Source: Candidatus Rifleibacteriota bacterium
Lineage (GTDB): Bacteria > Muiribacteriota > Ozemobacteria > Ozemobacterales > Ozemobacteraceae
Direction: 5' to 3'
Assembly (NCBI GenBank): GCA_024710355.1
Contig: JANJUX010000056.1
Coordinates: 106,810-170,809 of the forward strand
DNA: 64,000 bases
The translations under genes were made by a program, and so were the position numbers. The notes beneath the pieces were generated by a model, which saw only the letters and a program-made list of their open reading frames with translations, was not told the origin of the DNA and ran no database searches. Below, piece after piece: positions 1 to 9,036 of this stretch (its first letter is position 1; every line of letters begins with the position of its first letter).

Positions 1-1116
1 GAGGTATCTGCCAAGAAACTGATCGCGAAACGCAATAAAACGCTTTTCGATCAGAGACTGACGAATGTTATTCATAAGATTAATCATAAATGTCACATTA
101 TGCAAACTTGCCATGCGCAAACCGAGAATTTCTTTTGCCTTGAACAGATGCCGCAGGTAACCGCGCGAAAAGTTGCGACAGGCGTAACAGCTGCAGTCTG
201 CATCGATCGGTGCATCGGAAAGCTGCCAGCGCGCGTTCATCAGACTGATGCGGCCCTCAGTCGTAAAGACGGTCGCGTGCCTGGCGATTCTCGTAGGATG
301 CACGCAGTCGAACATGTCGATACCGCGCTCAACGCCGTAGAAAAGGTCTTCCGGGGTGCCGACACCCATGAGGTAACGCGGCAGATTCTTTGGCATGTGC
401 GGCATCATGCCGTCAAGAATTTCGAGCATCAGCGGCTTCGGCTCGCCAACCGACAGGCCGCCGACCGCCAGCCCTTCAAAGCCGATTTCTTCGGTTCTTT
501 TGATCGATTCGAGCCGCAGCGGCAGATACATCGACCCCTGCACGATGCCAAAAAGCGCTTGACCGTTACGCAGATGCGGGTGGTCGGCCCGGCAGCGCTT
601 TGCCCAGGCAACCGAGCGCTCCATTGCGGCGCGGGCCGTTTTTTCATCGGACGGATACGGGCAGCACTCATCGAATACCATCATTATTTCGGCCCCGATC
701 GAGCGCTGAATCCGCATCGATTCTTCGGGGGTCAGCCAGTAACGCGCCCCGTCAATATGCGAAGCGAACTCGACACCCTCATCGTTGATCTTGTTGAGCT
801 TTTTCAACGAAAAAACCTGAAACCCGCCCGAATCGGTGAGCATCGGGCGGTCCCAGGCCATCATCCGGTGCAGGCCGCCAAAGTGATCGAGCACACCGGT
901 GCCTGGCCGCAGCATGAGATGATAGGTGTTGCCAAGAATGATGCTGGCACCGGCGGTTTTTACTTCATCCGGCGCCAGGGTTTTCACCGTTCCGGCGGTG
1001 CCGACCGGCATAAAAACAGGCGTCGGAATCTCGCCCCGGCGGGTCTGAATCCGCCCGACTCTGCCCCAGCATTCTTCTGAACTGTAATCGAGAGAAAATG
1101 TGAATTTATCGGTCAT
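1..1116 (-). CDS. tgt: Queuine tRNA-ribosyltransferase, 3' end cut by window edge
   Basis: Exchanges guanine-34 for queuine or preQ1 in GUN-anticodon tRNAs, in the cytoplasm. The minus-strand frame is open from the ATG at 1116 down to base 1 (372 codons with no stop), close to the family's usual 370-380, so only a few residues are missing. Visible motifs: the substrate-pocket segment TDSGGFQVFS near residue 100, MGVGTPEDL, the nucleophile-region DMFDCVHPTRIARH, and the zinc site CSCYAC followed by a later His. The ATG overlaps the queA stop as ATGA, so the two queuosine genes are translationally coupled. The open frame on the opposite strand over this region is an antisense shadow. Confidence 0.96.
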   Translation of the reverse strand, partial: MTDKFTFSLDYSSEECWGRVGRIQTRRGEIPTPVFMPVGTAGTVKTLAPDEVKTAGASIILGNTYHLMLRPGTGVLDHFGGLHRMMAWDRPMLTDSGGFQVFSLKKLNKINDEGVEFASHIDGARYWLTPEESMRIQRSIGAEIMMVFDECCPYPSDEKTARAAMERSVAWAKRCRADHPHLRNGQALFGIVQGSMYLPLRLESIKRTEEIGFEGLAVGGLSVGEPKPLMLEILDGMMPHMPKNLPRYLMGVGTPEDLFYGVERGIDMFDCVHPTRIARHATVFTTEGRISLMNARWQLSDAPIDADCSCYACRNFSRGYLRHLFKAKEILGLRMASLHNVTFMINLMNNIRQSLIEKRFIAFRDQFLGRYL

Positions 1117-2138
1117 AGCATTACCATCGAATCGCCAAAGCTGTAAAACCTGTATCTTTGCCGAATCGCCTCTTCATAAAGTTTCAATGCGGTCTCACGA
1201 CCACAGAATGCCGCAACCAGAACGATCAGGGTCGAACGCGGCAGATGAAAATTGGTGATAAAACAGTCGATCGCTTTGAAAGCATAACCCGGCTTTATGA
1301 AGCACGCGGTCGACTGCCAGCCGGTGCGCAGATTGCCATGCTCGTCGACCGCAGATTCGAGAGTGCGCACACTGGTTGTGCCGCAGGCCCAAACCCGGCC
1401 ACCGGCCTCTTTTGCCGCGCGAAACAGCCCGGCAGTTTCTTCCGAAATATAGAAAGTCTCTTCATGCATCAGGTGTTCATCTATGTTCTCGGCTTCAATC
1501 GGCTTGAAAGTGCCAAGACCCACATGCAGAATCACCTCGGCAATTTTAACGCCTTTCTGACGCAAAGCCGCAAAAACCTGCTCGTCGAAGTGCAGACCGG
1601 CAGTCGGTGCGGCCACCGAACCTTCAACCTTTGAATAAACAGTCTGATACCGGTCAGGCGAACTTTCACGCGAGGTAATATATGGAGGCAGCGGCATCTG
1701 ACCGAATTCACGAAACACCGCCACCGGGTCGCGACCGTCAAGAGTGCGAAGCACCCTTAAGCCAGACTCGAGTACCCTTTCGACTTCGATCTCACAACCG
1801 CCAGGCAGCAGATGCCGGCGACCGGGCCTGAATTTTTTCCCGGGTCGCACCATCGCTTCGAAGCTGTCGGCGGTCAGCGACCTGATAAAAAGCACTTCCG
1901 CGCCACCATTACAGGTCGACGTCGGCAGGGTGAAAATGCGTGCCGGAATTACCTTCGAGCTGTTCAATATCAGCAGGTCACCGGGCTTGAAATAATCGAC
2001 AATGTCGGCAAACTGCCGATGTTCGAGAACCTCTGATGCACGATTATAAACGAGAAGACGCGAGCCAGACCGCTTTTCTGCCGGAATCTGAGCGATCAGC
2101 TCGGGTGGCAGAAAAAAATCAAATAGTTCAGTTTTCAT
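1113..2138 (-). CDS. queA: tRNA preQ1(34) S-adenosylmethionine ribosyltransferase-isomerase
   Basis: Transfers and isomerises the ribosyl moiety of AdoMet onto preQ1-modified tRNA to give epoxyqueuosine, the step after Tgt. 341 residues, the normal family length. Typical QueA blocks are present: LPPELIAQIPAE at the N terminus, GDLLILNSSKVIPAR, GSVAAPTAGLHF in the middle and FITNFHLPRSTL near the C terminus. The 5' end overlaps the upstream LCP gene by 11 bases and the 3' end overlaps tgt by 4, so it is inside one operon. Identification is secure. Confidence 0.97.
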   Translation of the reverse strand: MKTELFDFFLPPELIAQIPAEKRSGSRLLVYNRASEVLEHRQFADIVDYFKPGDLLILNSSKVIPARIFTLPTSTCNGGAEVLFIRSLTADSFEAMVRPGKKFRPGRRHLLPGGCEIEVERVLESGLRVLRTLDGRDPVAVFREFGQMPLPPYITSRESSPDRYQTVYSKVEGSVAAPTAGLHFDEQVFAALRQKGVKIAEVILHVGLGTFKPIEAENIDEHLMHEETFYISEETAGLFRAAKEAGGRVWACGTTSVRTLESAVDEHGNLRTGWQSTACFIKPGYAFKAIDCFITNFHLPRSTLIVLVAAFCGRETALKLYEEAIRQRYRFYSFGDSMVML

Positions 2139-3222
2139 TGAGGGTTTCCGTTGCTGTAGCAGAAAGATTTATTGGAGCTGTCGCAGTTTCTGTAACAGCA
2201 GTTCCTGAGCCTGCCGTATCGCCCGACGGCACCTGCTCAGTCACAACTGCCGCAGTCACCGATGCCGGCTGAGTTGAAGAAAAGCTCGCCACCAGCTCTA
2301 TTGCCGCAAGATCCGAAAACTGCGCACCGCCGATCGCAGCCGCTTCTTCCTGATACGGCATAAAATAGCTGATTTTATCGACATATCTGGCCTCACCCGG
2401 CAGAGAGTTGTTTCTGAACTCAATTTTCGTGCCTGAGAAAGCCTTGATCAAAGCAATGATCTCAGCCAGTGAGAAGTCGGTCTGAATATGTTTGAACACC
2501 TGACTGACGATCTGTGGCAGCTTAACGACAATACCTGGGGTCATCACTTTTTCGAGCAGCACTTTGATGAATTTTTGCTGGCGCTTGATTCTTCCGAGGT
2601 CTGCGGCAGCGTCAGCCCTGAAGCGCACGTAGTTAAGGGCCTGCCGGCCATCGAGATGGTTTTTCCCGGCATTGAAGTGAATGTGAACCTTGCCCCAGTT
2701 GTCATCGTAGTGCATCGCTTTTTCAATGTCGATCTCGATACCACCGAGAATGTCGACGACATTGACAAAACTCTGGAAACTGACTTCAACATAACGACTG
2801 ATCTGAATATGCAGCAAATCTTCGATCAGGGTACTCAATACCTCAATGCCGTAGCGGGGCAGAATTTCGTTGATTTTGCGGGCCCGCCCGTTGATCAAAA
2901 CCCTGGTATCTCGTGGCACCGACAGCATGCTGACCCGGTTTTTTGTCGGGTTGATCCCGAGAACGAAGATGGTGTCGGCACGATGCGTGCCGTCAACTGA
3001 ATCAACGCCAAGAACGAGAACATTTATATTGCCGATGTGTGCTTCACCGCCGGTCTCGATCGTGCCTTCAGTCCAGTTGGCACCGAGCGGAGCTGCCGCC
3101 ACGCCAAAGAACCACTTGTGCATGATGCCGGCAAAAAAGACCAGAACAACTGTCAAAAAAGCGATCTCGAAGAGAAGACCGCCACTTGTCTGACGATTAC
3201 TGTATCTGGTGTTCTGGCTCAT
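2128..3222 (-). CDS. LytR-CpsA-Psr (LCP) family protein
   Basis: LCP enzymes sit in the cytoplasmic membrane with an external catalytic domain and transfer undecaprenyl-linked glycopolymers to the cell wall or other acceptors. The protein has 364 residues: a short cytoplasmic N terminus, one membrane segment at about 15-37, then an LCP domain at about 55-235 with NVLVLGVDS, the Arg-rich strand MLSVPRDTRV, GGIEIDIE and the LNYVRFRAD/GRIKRQQ region carrying conserved Asp and Arg residues that bind pyrophosphate. The last 70 or so residues are Ala/Thr/Val-rich, low complexity and probably disordered. It lies between nadD-yqeK and queA. In many bacteria an LCP gene follows nadD-yqeK, usually with rsfS after it; no rsfS is present here. 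The acceptor substrate is unknown. Confidence 0.9.
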   Translation of the reverse strand: MSQNTRYSNRQTSGGLLFEIAFLTVVLVFFAGIMHKWFFGVAAAPLGANWTEGTIETGGEAHIGNINVLVLGVDSVDGTHRADTIFVLGINPTKNRVSMLSVPRDTRVLINGRARKINEILPRYGIEVLSTLIEDLLHIQISRYVEVSFQSFVNVVDILGGIEIDIEKAMHYDDNWGKVHIHFNAGKNHLDGRQALNYVRFRADAAADLGRIKRQQKFIKVLLEKVMTPGIVVKLPQIVSQVFKHIQTDFSLAEIIALIKAFSGTKIEFRNNSLPGEARYVDKISYFMPYQEEAAAIGGAQFSDLAAIELVASFSSTQPASVTAAVVTEQVPSGDTAGSGTAVTETATAPINLSATATETLNEN

Positions 3223-3293
3223 GACTGCATATAATACCAGAGCTGCCGGGCAAACTCCACAACAAAAAAAGTTGTCGACAGCTTTATGCAGCC

Positions 3294-4379
3294 CTACATG
3301 TGGGATTTTTTCTTGATTTCGAGAACACCCTGATATCTTTCAGCAAACGAAAGGTCGGCTTCGCGCAGGGCATCTCTCTCAGCAACCTGGCGAACCGGGT
3401 CAAGGGTATCGGCCACCGCCAGAACTCGCGTCAGTAAAGGCGAATCGGCGACCGGAAAAGTGTGATTTTTGACCGCCGAAATAATCGCCGAATCGATCTC
3501 GGGCGCAACCTGACGCAACCAGGCTGCGGCTGCCGGGCCGTGCGCCAGCATCGGGGTTTCTTTTTCGAGGTCGGTAAGCAGAAAGTCAGTGTTGCCCACC
3601 AGACCGATTATTTCAGCATCGGTTGCGTCTCTGAACAGGTCGTGGGCCATGCCTGCAATCAGTGCCGGGCGTGGGTCAACTCCAAGTTCGATGGCATATC
3701 TGACAGCGAGGCAGGTAACGCTTTTCATATGTTCCTGCAGGCCTTCGGGTGATCGCTTCCGCTGCTTTTCGACCAGCTTGAGCCAGCGCAGATAATCAGG
3801 GCCGAGGCAGCCATAATGATTGTTCAGCATGACCTCAAAAAGCACCCGCATGTCAAGCTCGGGAAGATTGAAATCATGATTGACAAGCCGGCTGCGTATC
3901 TGCGTCGAAGAAATTTTCGAAAGCTGACAGGGGGCCCAGTGAATCACCGCATCGGCAACCGGCGACCGGCGCTCGCAGCCAGGCCTTTCCACAACGATAA
4001 ACTCGGTCATCTTCACCAGCTGCTCGACATTTTTCCAGGTCGGCAGCTCAGCCAGAGAATCGCCACCGATAATCAGAAAGAATTGCCGGTCCGGATAGCG
4101 CTCCTGCAGAACTTCAAGAGTTCTGAATGTATAAGACGGGCCACCCAGCTCCATTTCGATGTCACAGATGCGCATGCGCGGATTGTCTTTGAGCCCTGTC
4201 TGCAGCAGTTGCCGCCGGTGGTGATAATCGAGCATTCCGACGCGCTGCTTATGAACAGCCTGAAACACCGGCACAAACCAGACCTCGTCGAGGCAGCACT
4301 CGATCAGAGCCGCCAGTGCCAGCTGCAGATGCTGCCGATGCACCGGGTCAAAACTGCCACCAAGAATGCCTGTTCTCAA
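3294..4379 (-). CDS. nadD: NadD-YqeK fusion: nicotinate-nucleotide adenylyltransferase plus HD hydrolase
   Basis: 361 residues with two domains. Residues 1 to about 190 are NadD (NaMN + ATP to NaAD): GGSFDPVHRQH at 7-17 matches the nucleotidyltransferase GxFxPxH motif and ISSTQIRSRL at 157-166 is the C-terminal ATP-binding signature. Residues about 200-361 form a YqeK-type HD domain with metal ligands H217, H246-D247, H280 and D324. YqeK proteins hydrolyse diadenosine tetraphosphate. In many bacteria nadD and yqeK are adjacent separate genes; here they are one reading frame with no stop or frame change between them. The start overlaps the obgE stop by 4 bases. Confidence 0.92.
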   Translation of the reverse strand: MRTGILGGSFDPVHRQHLQLALAALIECCLDEVWFVPVFQAVHKQRVGMLDYHHRRQLLQTGLKDNPRMRICDIEMELGGPSYTFRTLEVLQERYPDRQFFLIIGGDSLAELPTWKNVEQLVKMTEFIVVERPGCERRSPVADAVIHWAPCQLSKISSTQIRSRLVNHDFNLPELDMRVLFEVMLNNHYGCLGPDYLRWLKLVEKQRKRSPEGLQEHMKSVTCLAVRYAIELGVDPRPALIAGMAHDLFRDATDAEIIGLVGNTDFLLTDLEKETPMLAHGPAAAAWLRQVAPEIDSAIISAVKNHTFPVADSPLLTRVLAVADTLDPVRQVAERDALREADLSFAERYQGVLEIKKKSHM

Positions 4380-5659
4380 TCAAAAAACTCCCGATAAGCA
4401 AATTCCATGTCACCGATCGAAAAAATATCATCTTCGCCGGCATCGAGTCGACTCATTTCATCAAAAAAGCCAAGCTTCTGCAGCTTCTGCCTGAAAACAG
4501 CGATCGCCTCATCAGACGTAAAGTCGGTCATCGCCACCAGTCGCTCGATTTCCGGGCCGCTGACTGTCCAGCGCCCGTCGCCCTCTTCTTCGATCACAAA
4601 GGGCTCGATATACTCGTAGAGCTTTTCTTCTTCGTTGGCGGCGGTCAGGTCCGGGCCTTTGAGATCTTTCAGAGCGTTGCTGAGGTATTTGAGCAGGTCT
4701 TCAACCCCGTCGCGGGTAGCGCCGGAGACAGCAAAAACCTTGACCCCACGCGCCTCAAGAGCATCTCTGAACTCAGGAAACAGCTCACGCGAGTCTGGCA
4801 GATCCATTTTATTGGCCGCAACCACAACCGGCTTGTCGGCAAGCTCTTCAGAGAACTCGCGCAACTCGGCCATGATCACATCATAATTGCGGGTAATTTC
4901 TTCCATGTCGAGCTGACTGACATCGACCAGATGCAGCAGAACGCGGGTGCGCTCGATATGTCGGAGAAACTGGGTTCCGAGGCCGGTTCCCTGGTGGGCG
5001 CCTTCGATGAGGCCCGGAATATCGGCCATACAGAAAGACGGCAGCCCCTCAGGCTTGACGATGCCAAGACTCGGCGTCAGCGTTGTAAACGGGTAATCCG
5101 CCACCTTCGGGCGAGCGTTGCTCACAGCCCGCAGAAAGGTCGATTTGCCGGCGTTCGGCAGACCAACCAGGCCGACATCAGCCAGCAGCTTCAGCTCAAG
5201 GCGCAGACGCAGGGTTTTTCCCGGTTCGCCCTTTTCGGCGATTCTCGGAGTGCGACGCACTGCGGTCGCAAAACGCGCATTGCCCCAGCCGCCACGGCCG
5301 CCACGGGCAATTATTTCCCGCTGCCCCTTGTGGTCGAGATCGACGAGCAACTGGCCGCTTTCGAGATCATAAACCAGCGTGCCGACAGGCACTTTAACGG
5401 TCAGGTCACTGCCATTCGCTCCGGCCATATTCTTCTGCTGGCCATGTCCACCGTCTTCAGCCTTGTAAATGCGGGTAAAACTCAGTTCATAGAGAGTCGT
5501 CAGGTCATCGGTAGCTTCAAAAATAAGATCGCCACCGCGGCCACCGTCGCCACCGGCCGGGCCACCCATAGGCACGAATTTTTCACGCCTGAAGGCGACA
5601 ATGCCATTGCCGCCGCTGCCGGAAGAGACCTGTATTGTAACTTCGTCTACGAATTTCAT
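4376..5659 (-). CDS. obgE: GTPase Obg/CgtA
   Basis: Essential ribosome-associated GTPase linked to 50S maturation and stress control. 427 residues. The N-terminal glycine-rich Obg fold covers about 1-157 (dense GG motifs). The G domain follows with GLPNAGKSTF (P-loop), DIPGL (G3) and NKMD (G4), and a C-terminal OCT domain occupies roughly 345-427. First gene of the minus-strand operon that continues through nadD-yqeK, LCP, queA and tgt. It diverges from the aminotransferase gene at 5807. Confidence 0.97.
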   Translation of the reverse strand: MKFVDEVTIQVSSGSGGNGIVAFRREKFVPMGGPAGGDGGRGGDLIFEATDDLTTLYELSFTRIYKAEDGGHGQQKNMAGANGSDLTVKVPVGTLVYDLESGQLLVDLDHKGQREIIARGGRGGWGNARFATAVRRTPRIAEKGEPGKTLRLRLELKLLADVGLVGLPNAGKSTFLRAVSNARPKVADYPFTTLTPSLGIVKPEGLPSFCMADIPGLIEGAHQGTGLGTQFLRHIERTRVLLHLVDVSQLDMEEITRNYDVIMAELREFSEELADKPVVVAANKMDLPDSRELFPEFRDALEARGVKVFAVSGATRDGVEDLLKYLSNALKDLKGPDLTAANEEEKLYEYIEPFVIEEEGDGRWTVSGPEIERLVAMTDFTSDEAIAVFRQKLQKLGFFDEMSRLDAGEDDIFSIGDMEFAYREFFD

Positions 5660-5730
5660 GGCGCTGATTATACCATTTCGCCACCGCTTTAACCACTGTT
5701 ATTTGTCGATACAACCCATATAGAAACTTA

Positions 5731-5758
5731 TTGACTGATTTTTGCCTGTTGTTGTAAT
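5731..5758 (+). promoter_or_regulatory. Sigma-70-type promoter for the DegT aminotransferase
   Basis: TTGACT at 5731-5736 and TGTAAT at 5753-5758 with a 16-base spacer, about 50 bases before the ATG at 5807, in the divergent gap between obgE and the aminotransferase. Called by eye from consensus. Confidence 0.6.
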
Positions 5759-5806
5759 GTGCAAGTGTAATTTTTCACTATCTTTTCTTCAAAGCCGGAG
5801 GCGTAA

Positions 5807-6913
5807 ATGAAAGTTCCTCTCCTGGATCTCAAGCCCCAATATGCTCAGATCAAAGACAAAGTCATTCCTGAAATCATGGAAATCATTGAGAATCAGGGTT
5901 TCATCCTTGGCCCGAAAGTCGACAGACTCGAAAAGGAAATGGCTGATTACATAGGCACGAAGCACACACTGGGCTGCTCATCTGGCACCGACGCCCTGCT
6001 GCTCGCCCTTATGGCCCTCGATATCGGTCGTGGCGATGAAGTAATCACCACCCCCTACACCTTTTTCGCCACAGCCGGTTCAATCGCCAGGGTCGGCGCC
6101 GTTGCCAGATTTGTCGACATCGACCCCGCCACTTTTCTGATGCGCGTCGACCAGATCGAAAAGGTCATAACCCCAAAAACGAAGGCAATCATGCCGGTGC
6201 ATCTGTTCGGCCAGTGCGTCGACATGGAACCCCTGCTGGCAATTGCAAAGAAGCACAATCTCAGAGTTATCGAAGACGCCGCCCAGGCAATCGGCTCGAA
6301 ATACAAGGGCAAAGATGCCGGCACCTATGGCGACATCGGCTGCTTCAGCTTTTTCCCGAGCAAAAACCTCGGCTGTTTCGGTGATGGCGGGCTGGTATCG
6401 ACCAACGATTCGCAGCTGCACGAACGCCTCAAGGGCCTGCGGGTTCATGGCGGTCAGGTTCAGTATCACCACCAGGAAGTCGGCCTCAACGCCCGTATCG
6501 ATGCCCTCCAGGCCGCCGTCGTCTCGGTCAAACTGCCGCATCTGGCAGCCTGGACCGAAGGCCGCCGCCGCAACGCCGCCCTCTATAACGAGCTCTTCAA
6601 AAATAACCCCGAAGTCGTCACCCCGATCGAAAAGCCCGATTGCTTCCATATCTACAATCAGTATGTCATCAGGGTTAAGAACCGCGACGCCCTCAAAGCC
6701 CACCTCGGCGAAAAAGAAATCGGCTGCTCGGTCTATTACCCGCTCTCTCTGCACCAGCAGAAGTGCTTCGCCAGCCTTGGCTACAAACAGGGCGATTTCC
6801 CCGAATCCGAAAAGGCCGCCGACACCACCCTCGCCCTGCCGGTTTACCCCGAACTCAGCCGCGAGCAGGTCGAATTCGTCGCCGCCACCATCAACGCTTT
6901 CACGAAAAAGTAA
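5807..6913 (+). CDS. DegT/DnrJ/EryC1/StrS family sugar aminotransferase
   Basis: PLP-dependent enzyme family that aminates nucleotide-linked keto-sugars for surface polysaccharides. 368 residues, full length. Recognisable blocks: SSGTDALLLAL (phosphate-binding), TTPYTFFATA, EDAAQAIGS with the PLP-ring Asp, SFFPSKNLGCFGDGG with the Schiff-base Lys at 186, and the family's GLNARIDALQAA. It has its own promoter and a terminator at 6935-6968, so it looks monocistronic. It sits next to a Wzz-like gene, consistent with a role in polysaccharide making, but the sugar cannot be read from sequence. Confidence 0.93.
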   Translation: MKVPLLDLKPQYAQIKDKVIPEIMEIIENQGFILGPKVDRLEKEMADYIGTKHTLGCSSGTDALLLALMALDIGRGDEVITTPYTFFATAGSIARVGAVARFVDIDPATFLMRVDQIEKVITPKTKAIMPVHLFGQCVDMEPLLAIAKKHNLRVIEDAAQAIGSKYKGKDAGTYGDIGCFSFFPSKNLGCFGDGGLVSTNDSQLHERLKGLRVHGGQVQYHHQEVGLNARIDALQAAVVSVKLPHLAAWTEGRRRNAALYNELFKNNPEVVTPIEKPDCFHIYNQYVIRVKNRDALKAHLGEKEIGCSVYYPLSLHQQKCFASLGYKQGDFPESEKAADTTLALPVYPELSREQVEFVAATINAFTKK

Positions 6914-6934
6914 GCCAGCTCACCTCTCAATCAG

Positions 6935-6968
6935 ACCGGGAACGGAATTTATCCGTTTCCGGTTTTTT
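6935..6968 (+). terminator. Rho-independent terminator after the aminotransferase
   Basis: 12-bp stem (ACCGGGAACGGA with TCCGTTTCCGGT, one G-T wobble), five-base loop, then six T residues. Separates the aminotransferase from the Wzz-like gene. Confidence 0.85.
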
Positions 6969-7047
6969 ATCGCTAAATTATCGGGCCCAAACTGCCGATT
7001 GTCTGAGAGATAAATATATATTTGCTTATAACGCAGGAGGCAGTTTA

Positions 7048-9015
7048 ATGGTTCAGGAAAGCCTGATTGAAGGCATCTTCAGAAGTCTCAGGAAAAATGC
7101 CGGCTGGGCAACCATTATTATCGGCCTTGCCGTGCTGGCCTCGTTTCTGCTTAACCGCTACGCACCCACCGTCTATCAGAGCGAATCGCTCCTGCGCGTC
7201 ATGACCACCGAAAACGCTGGCGAAATCAGCGTCGCAGCCACCATGCAGGGCGTTCTGTCGCAGCGCCGGGTCATCGACGAAATCGCCAGAAAAAGTGGCC
7301 TCGATGAGGCTGAAATTCGCCGCGAAGACACTATCACCTTTAAGGACGCCGGCGCCGGTCTGGTCACCATGGCCGTCAGACACGAAAACCCTGTCCAGCT
7401 CAAAGAGCTCGGCAATGCCGTCATCCAGGTCCTGTCAGAGCATTTCCTTGGCTACAATTCCGAAGCCCAGGAGTTCTCGGTAAAAAATCTGCAGAACAAA
7501 CTCGACCATCTCGAAAAAAGCCTCGGCGAGCTGCGCCAGGACCTGGTAAAAGCCAGCATCCAGCAGTCGGTTGAAACCGACACACAGACGGTTAATATCG
7601 AGAATGCCATCAGTCAGCTCGAAGAGAAAATCGACGCCAGCACCAGAAGACTGCAGACAACGCCCGAACAGGTTTTCTACTATGAAGAAGAAGAGTCACC
7701 GATGTATCAGAAACTCCGCGATGAACTGCGCAGTGAAAGAAACAGCCTTGTCGAACTCTTCAAAAGCTACAAGGAAAAGCACCCGAAGGTCATTGCCTGC
7801 AAAAACCGCATCGCCAACCTCGAAAGCAATATTGGCAAAGCCCGCACCAAAGTCCAGAAAAAACGCAACAACCCCGACTATGCCGCGTTGAACGCCGATA
7901 TCGCCCGCGACCGCGAAAAACTCGAAGAGCTCAAAGCCCGCCTGAACGATTCGGGCGAAGCTCAGGCTGCAGTTCAGCCTGCCGGCGACAAACACCCCGA
8001 CAATATCGCCATGCGCATCGCGACACTCGAAGAACTGCACCGCAAAACCATTCTTGAACTTGAAGAATCGAAAATTGCCCGTAAAACAACCGCCGGTCGC
8101 ATCAATGTGCTCAAAAAAGACGCACGCCCCCCGACCACAGTAGGTTTCACGTCTATTCAGAGAGACGCCCTTGCCCTCGCATCCGGCGTCCTGATGGCCA
8201 TTTTCCTGCTCTACTCGCCGGCACCGATGAAAGCCGAACTGGTAAGCGTTTCCGGCAATATTCTCGCCGGCGCGGTCGCCCCCCCCAACCACCTGCAGTT
8301 AACCGCCGAACCCGCCGAAATAATTCTCGAAGCCCCTTCCCTGGCGCGCGAACCACTCGCCCTGCCCTCGCCGCAGGATGAAGAAATTGAAGTCATGCGC
8401 TACGACGAACGCCTGATCGCACTGAATGACCCGACCTCGCCCAGTCTCAAGCCTTTCAAGAATCTGGTCTCCAATCTTCAGATCAGCATGTCAGAGTCAC
8501 AGGCCCGCATCGTGCTGGTCGGATCGGCAAGAACCGGCACCGGCAGAACCACGCTGCTGACCAATACCGCCATTCTTCTCGCCCAGACAGGCTACTCTGT
8601 GCTGATGATCGACGCGAACTTCCGTAACCCGGTTCTGCACCGCATGTTCGACCTCGACAACAACCGCGGCCTTGCCGATCTTCTCAACGGCGGCAGCAAT
8701 ATCCGCGAAACCATTCAGCAGACCGAGGTAAACAATCTCACACTGATCAGCGCAGGCATTTCGCCAAAATCACCGGCCGAAGTCCTGGGCTCACCTGAAA
8801 TGATCGATCTGCTGACCAACCTTAAGCGCCGTGTCGAAATCATTCTCATCGACACCCCGGCGCTGCTCGAATACCCCGAGACCGGTATTCTCGCAGGGCA
8901 GACCGGCGCCATGGTCTTTCTGCACCGCGAAGGCGAACCCGAAGAAGATCTGCGCGCCGCCCGAAAACTTCTCAACAATGTCAGGGCAAAAATTCTGGGC
9001 TATGTAAAAATCTGA
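7048..9015 (+). CDS. Wzz/BY-kinase-like polysaccharide co-polymerase with atypical P-loop
   Basis: 655 residues from the ATG at 7048, which follows a GCAGGAGG ribosome site; an open frame continues upstream but that part overlaps the aminotransferase gene. Layout: membrane segment 20-36, a Wzz-type periplasmic region with coiled coil about 140-360, second membrane segment about 372-390, Pro/Glu-rich linker, then a ParA/BY-kinase-like ATPase at 450-655. ATPase motifs: GSARTGTGRTT at 492-502, VLMIDANFRNP (Walker A'), ILIDTP (Walker B). The usual P-loop Lys is Arg500 and there is no C-terminal Tyr cluster (the chain ends GYVKI), so classic autokinase cycling is doubtful. Such proteins set chain length in capsule or exopolysaccharide export. 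It ends 21 bases before the Tad locus. Confidence 0.85.
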   Translation: MVQESLIEGIFRSLRKNAGWATIIIGLAVLASFLLNRYAPTVYQSESLLRVMTTENAGEISVAATMQGVLSQRRVIDEIARKSGLDEAEIRREDTITFKDAGAGLVTMAVRHENPVQLKELGNAVIQVLSEHFLGYNSEAQEFSVKNLQNKLDHLEKSLGELRQDLVKASIQQSVETDTQTVNIENAISQLEEKIDASTRRLQTTPEQVFYYEEEESPMYQKLRDELRSERNSLVELFKSYKEKHPKVIACKNRIANLESNIGKARTKVQKKRNNPDYAALNADIARDREKLEELKARLNDSGEAQAAVQPAGDKHPDNIAMRIATLEELHRKTILELEESKIARKTTAGRINVLKKDARPPTTVGFTSIQRDALALASGVLMAIFLLYSPAPMKAELVSVSGNILAGAVAPPNHLQLTAEPAEIILEAPSLAREPLALPSPQDEEIEVMRYDERLIALNDPTSPSLKPFKNLVSNLQISMSESQARIVLVGSARTGTGRTTLLTNTAILLAQTGYSVLMIDANFRNPVLHRMFDLDNNRGLADLLNGGSNIRETIQQTEVNNLTLISAGISPKSPAEVLGSPEMIDLLTNLKRRVEIILIDTPALLEYPETGILAGQTGAMVFLHREGEPEEDLRAARKLLNNVRAKILGYVKI

Positions 9016-9036
9016 TTTCGGGTTAGAATAGGTCGT

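Noticed and set aside
100..1080. Long plus-strand open frame over the start of the window
   Set aside because: It is antisense to tgt, whose minus-strand frame carries all Tgt motifs and runs off the edge.
4316..5692. 458-codon plus-strand open frame
   Set aside because: Antisense to obgE and nadD-yqeK; residues show no family pattern and obgE is unmistakable.
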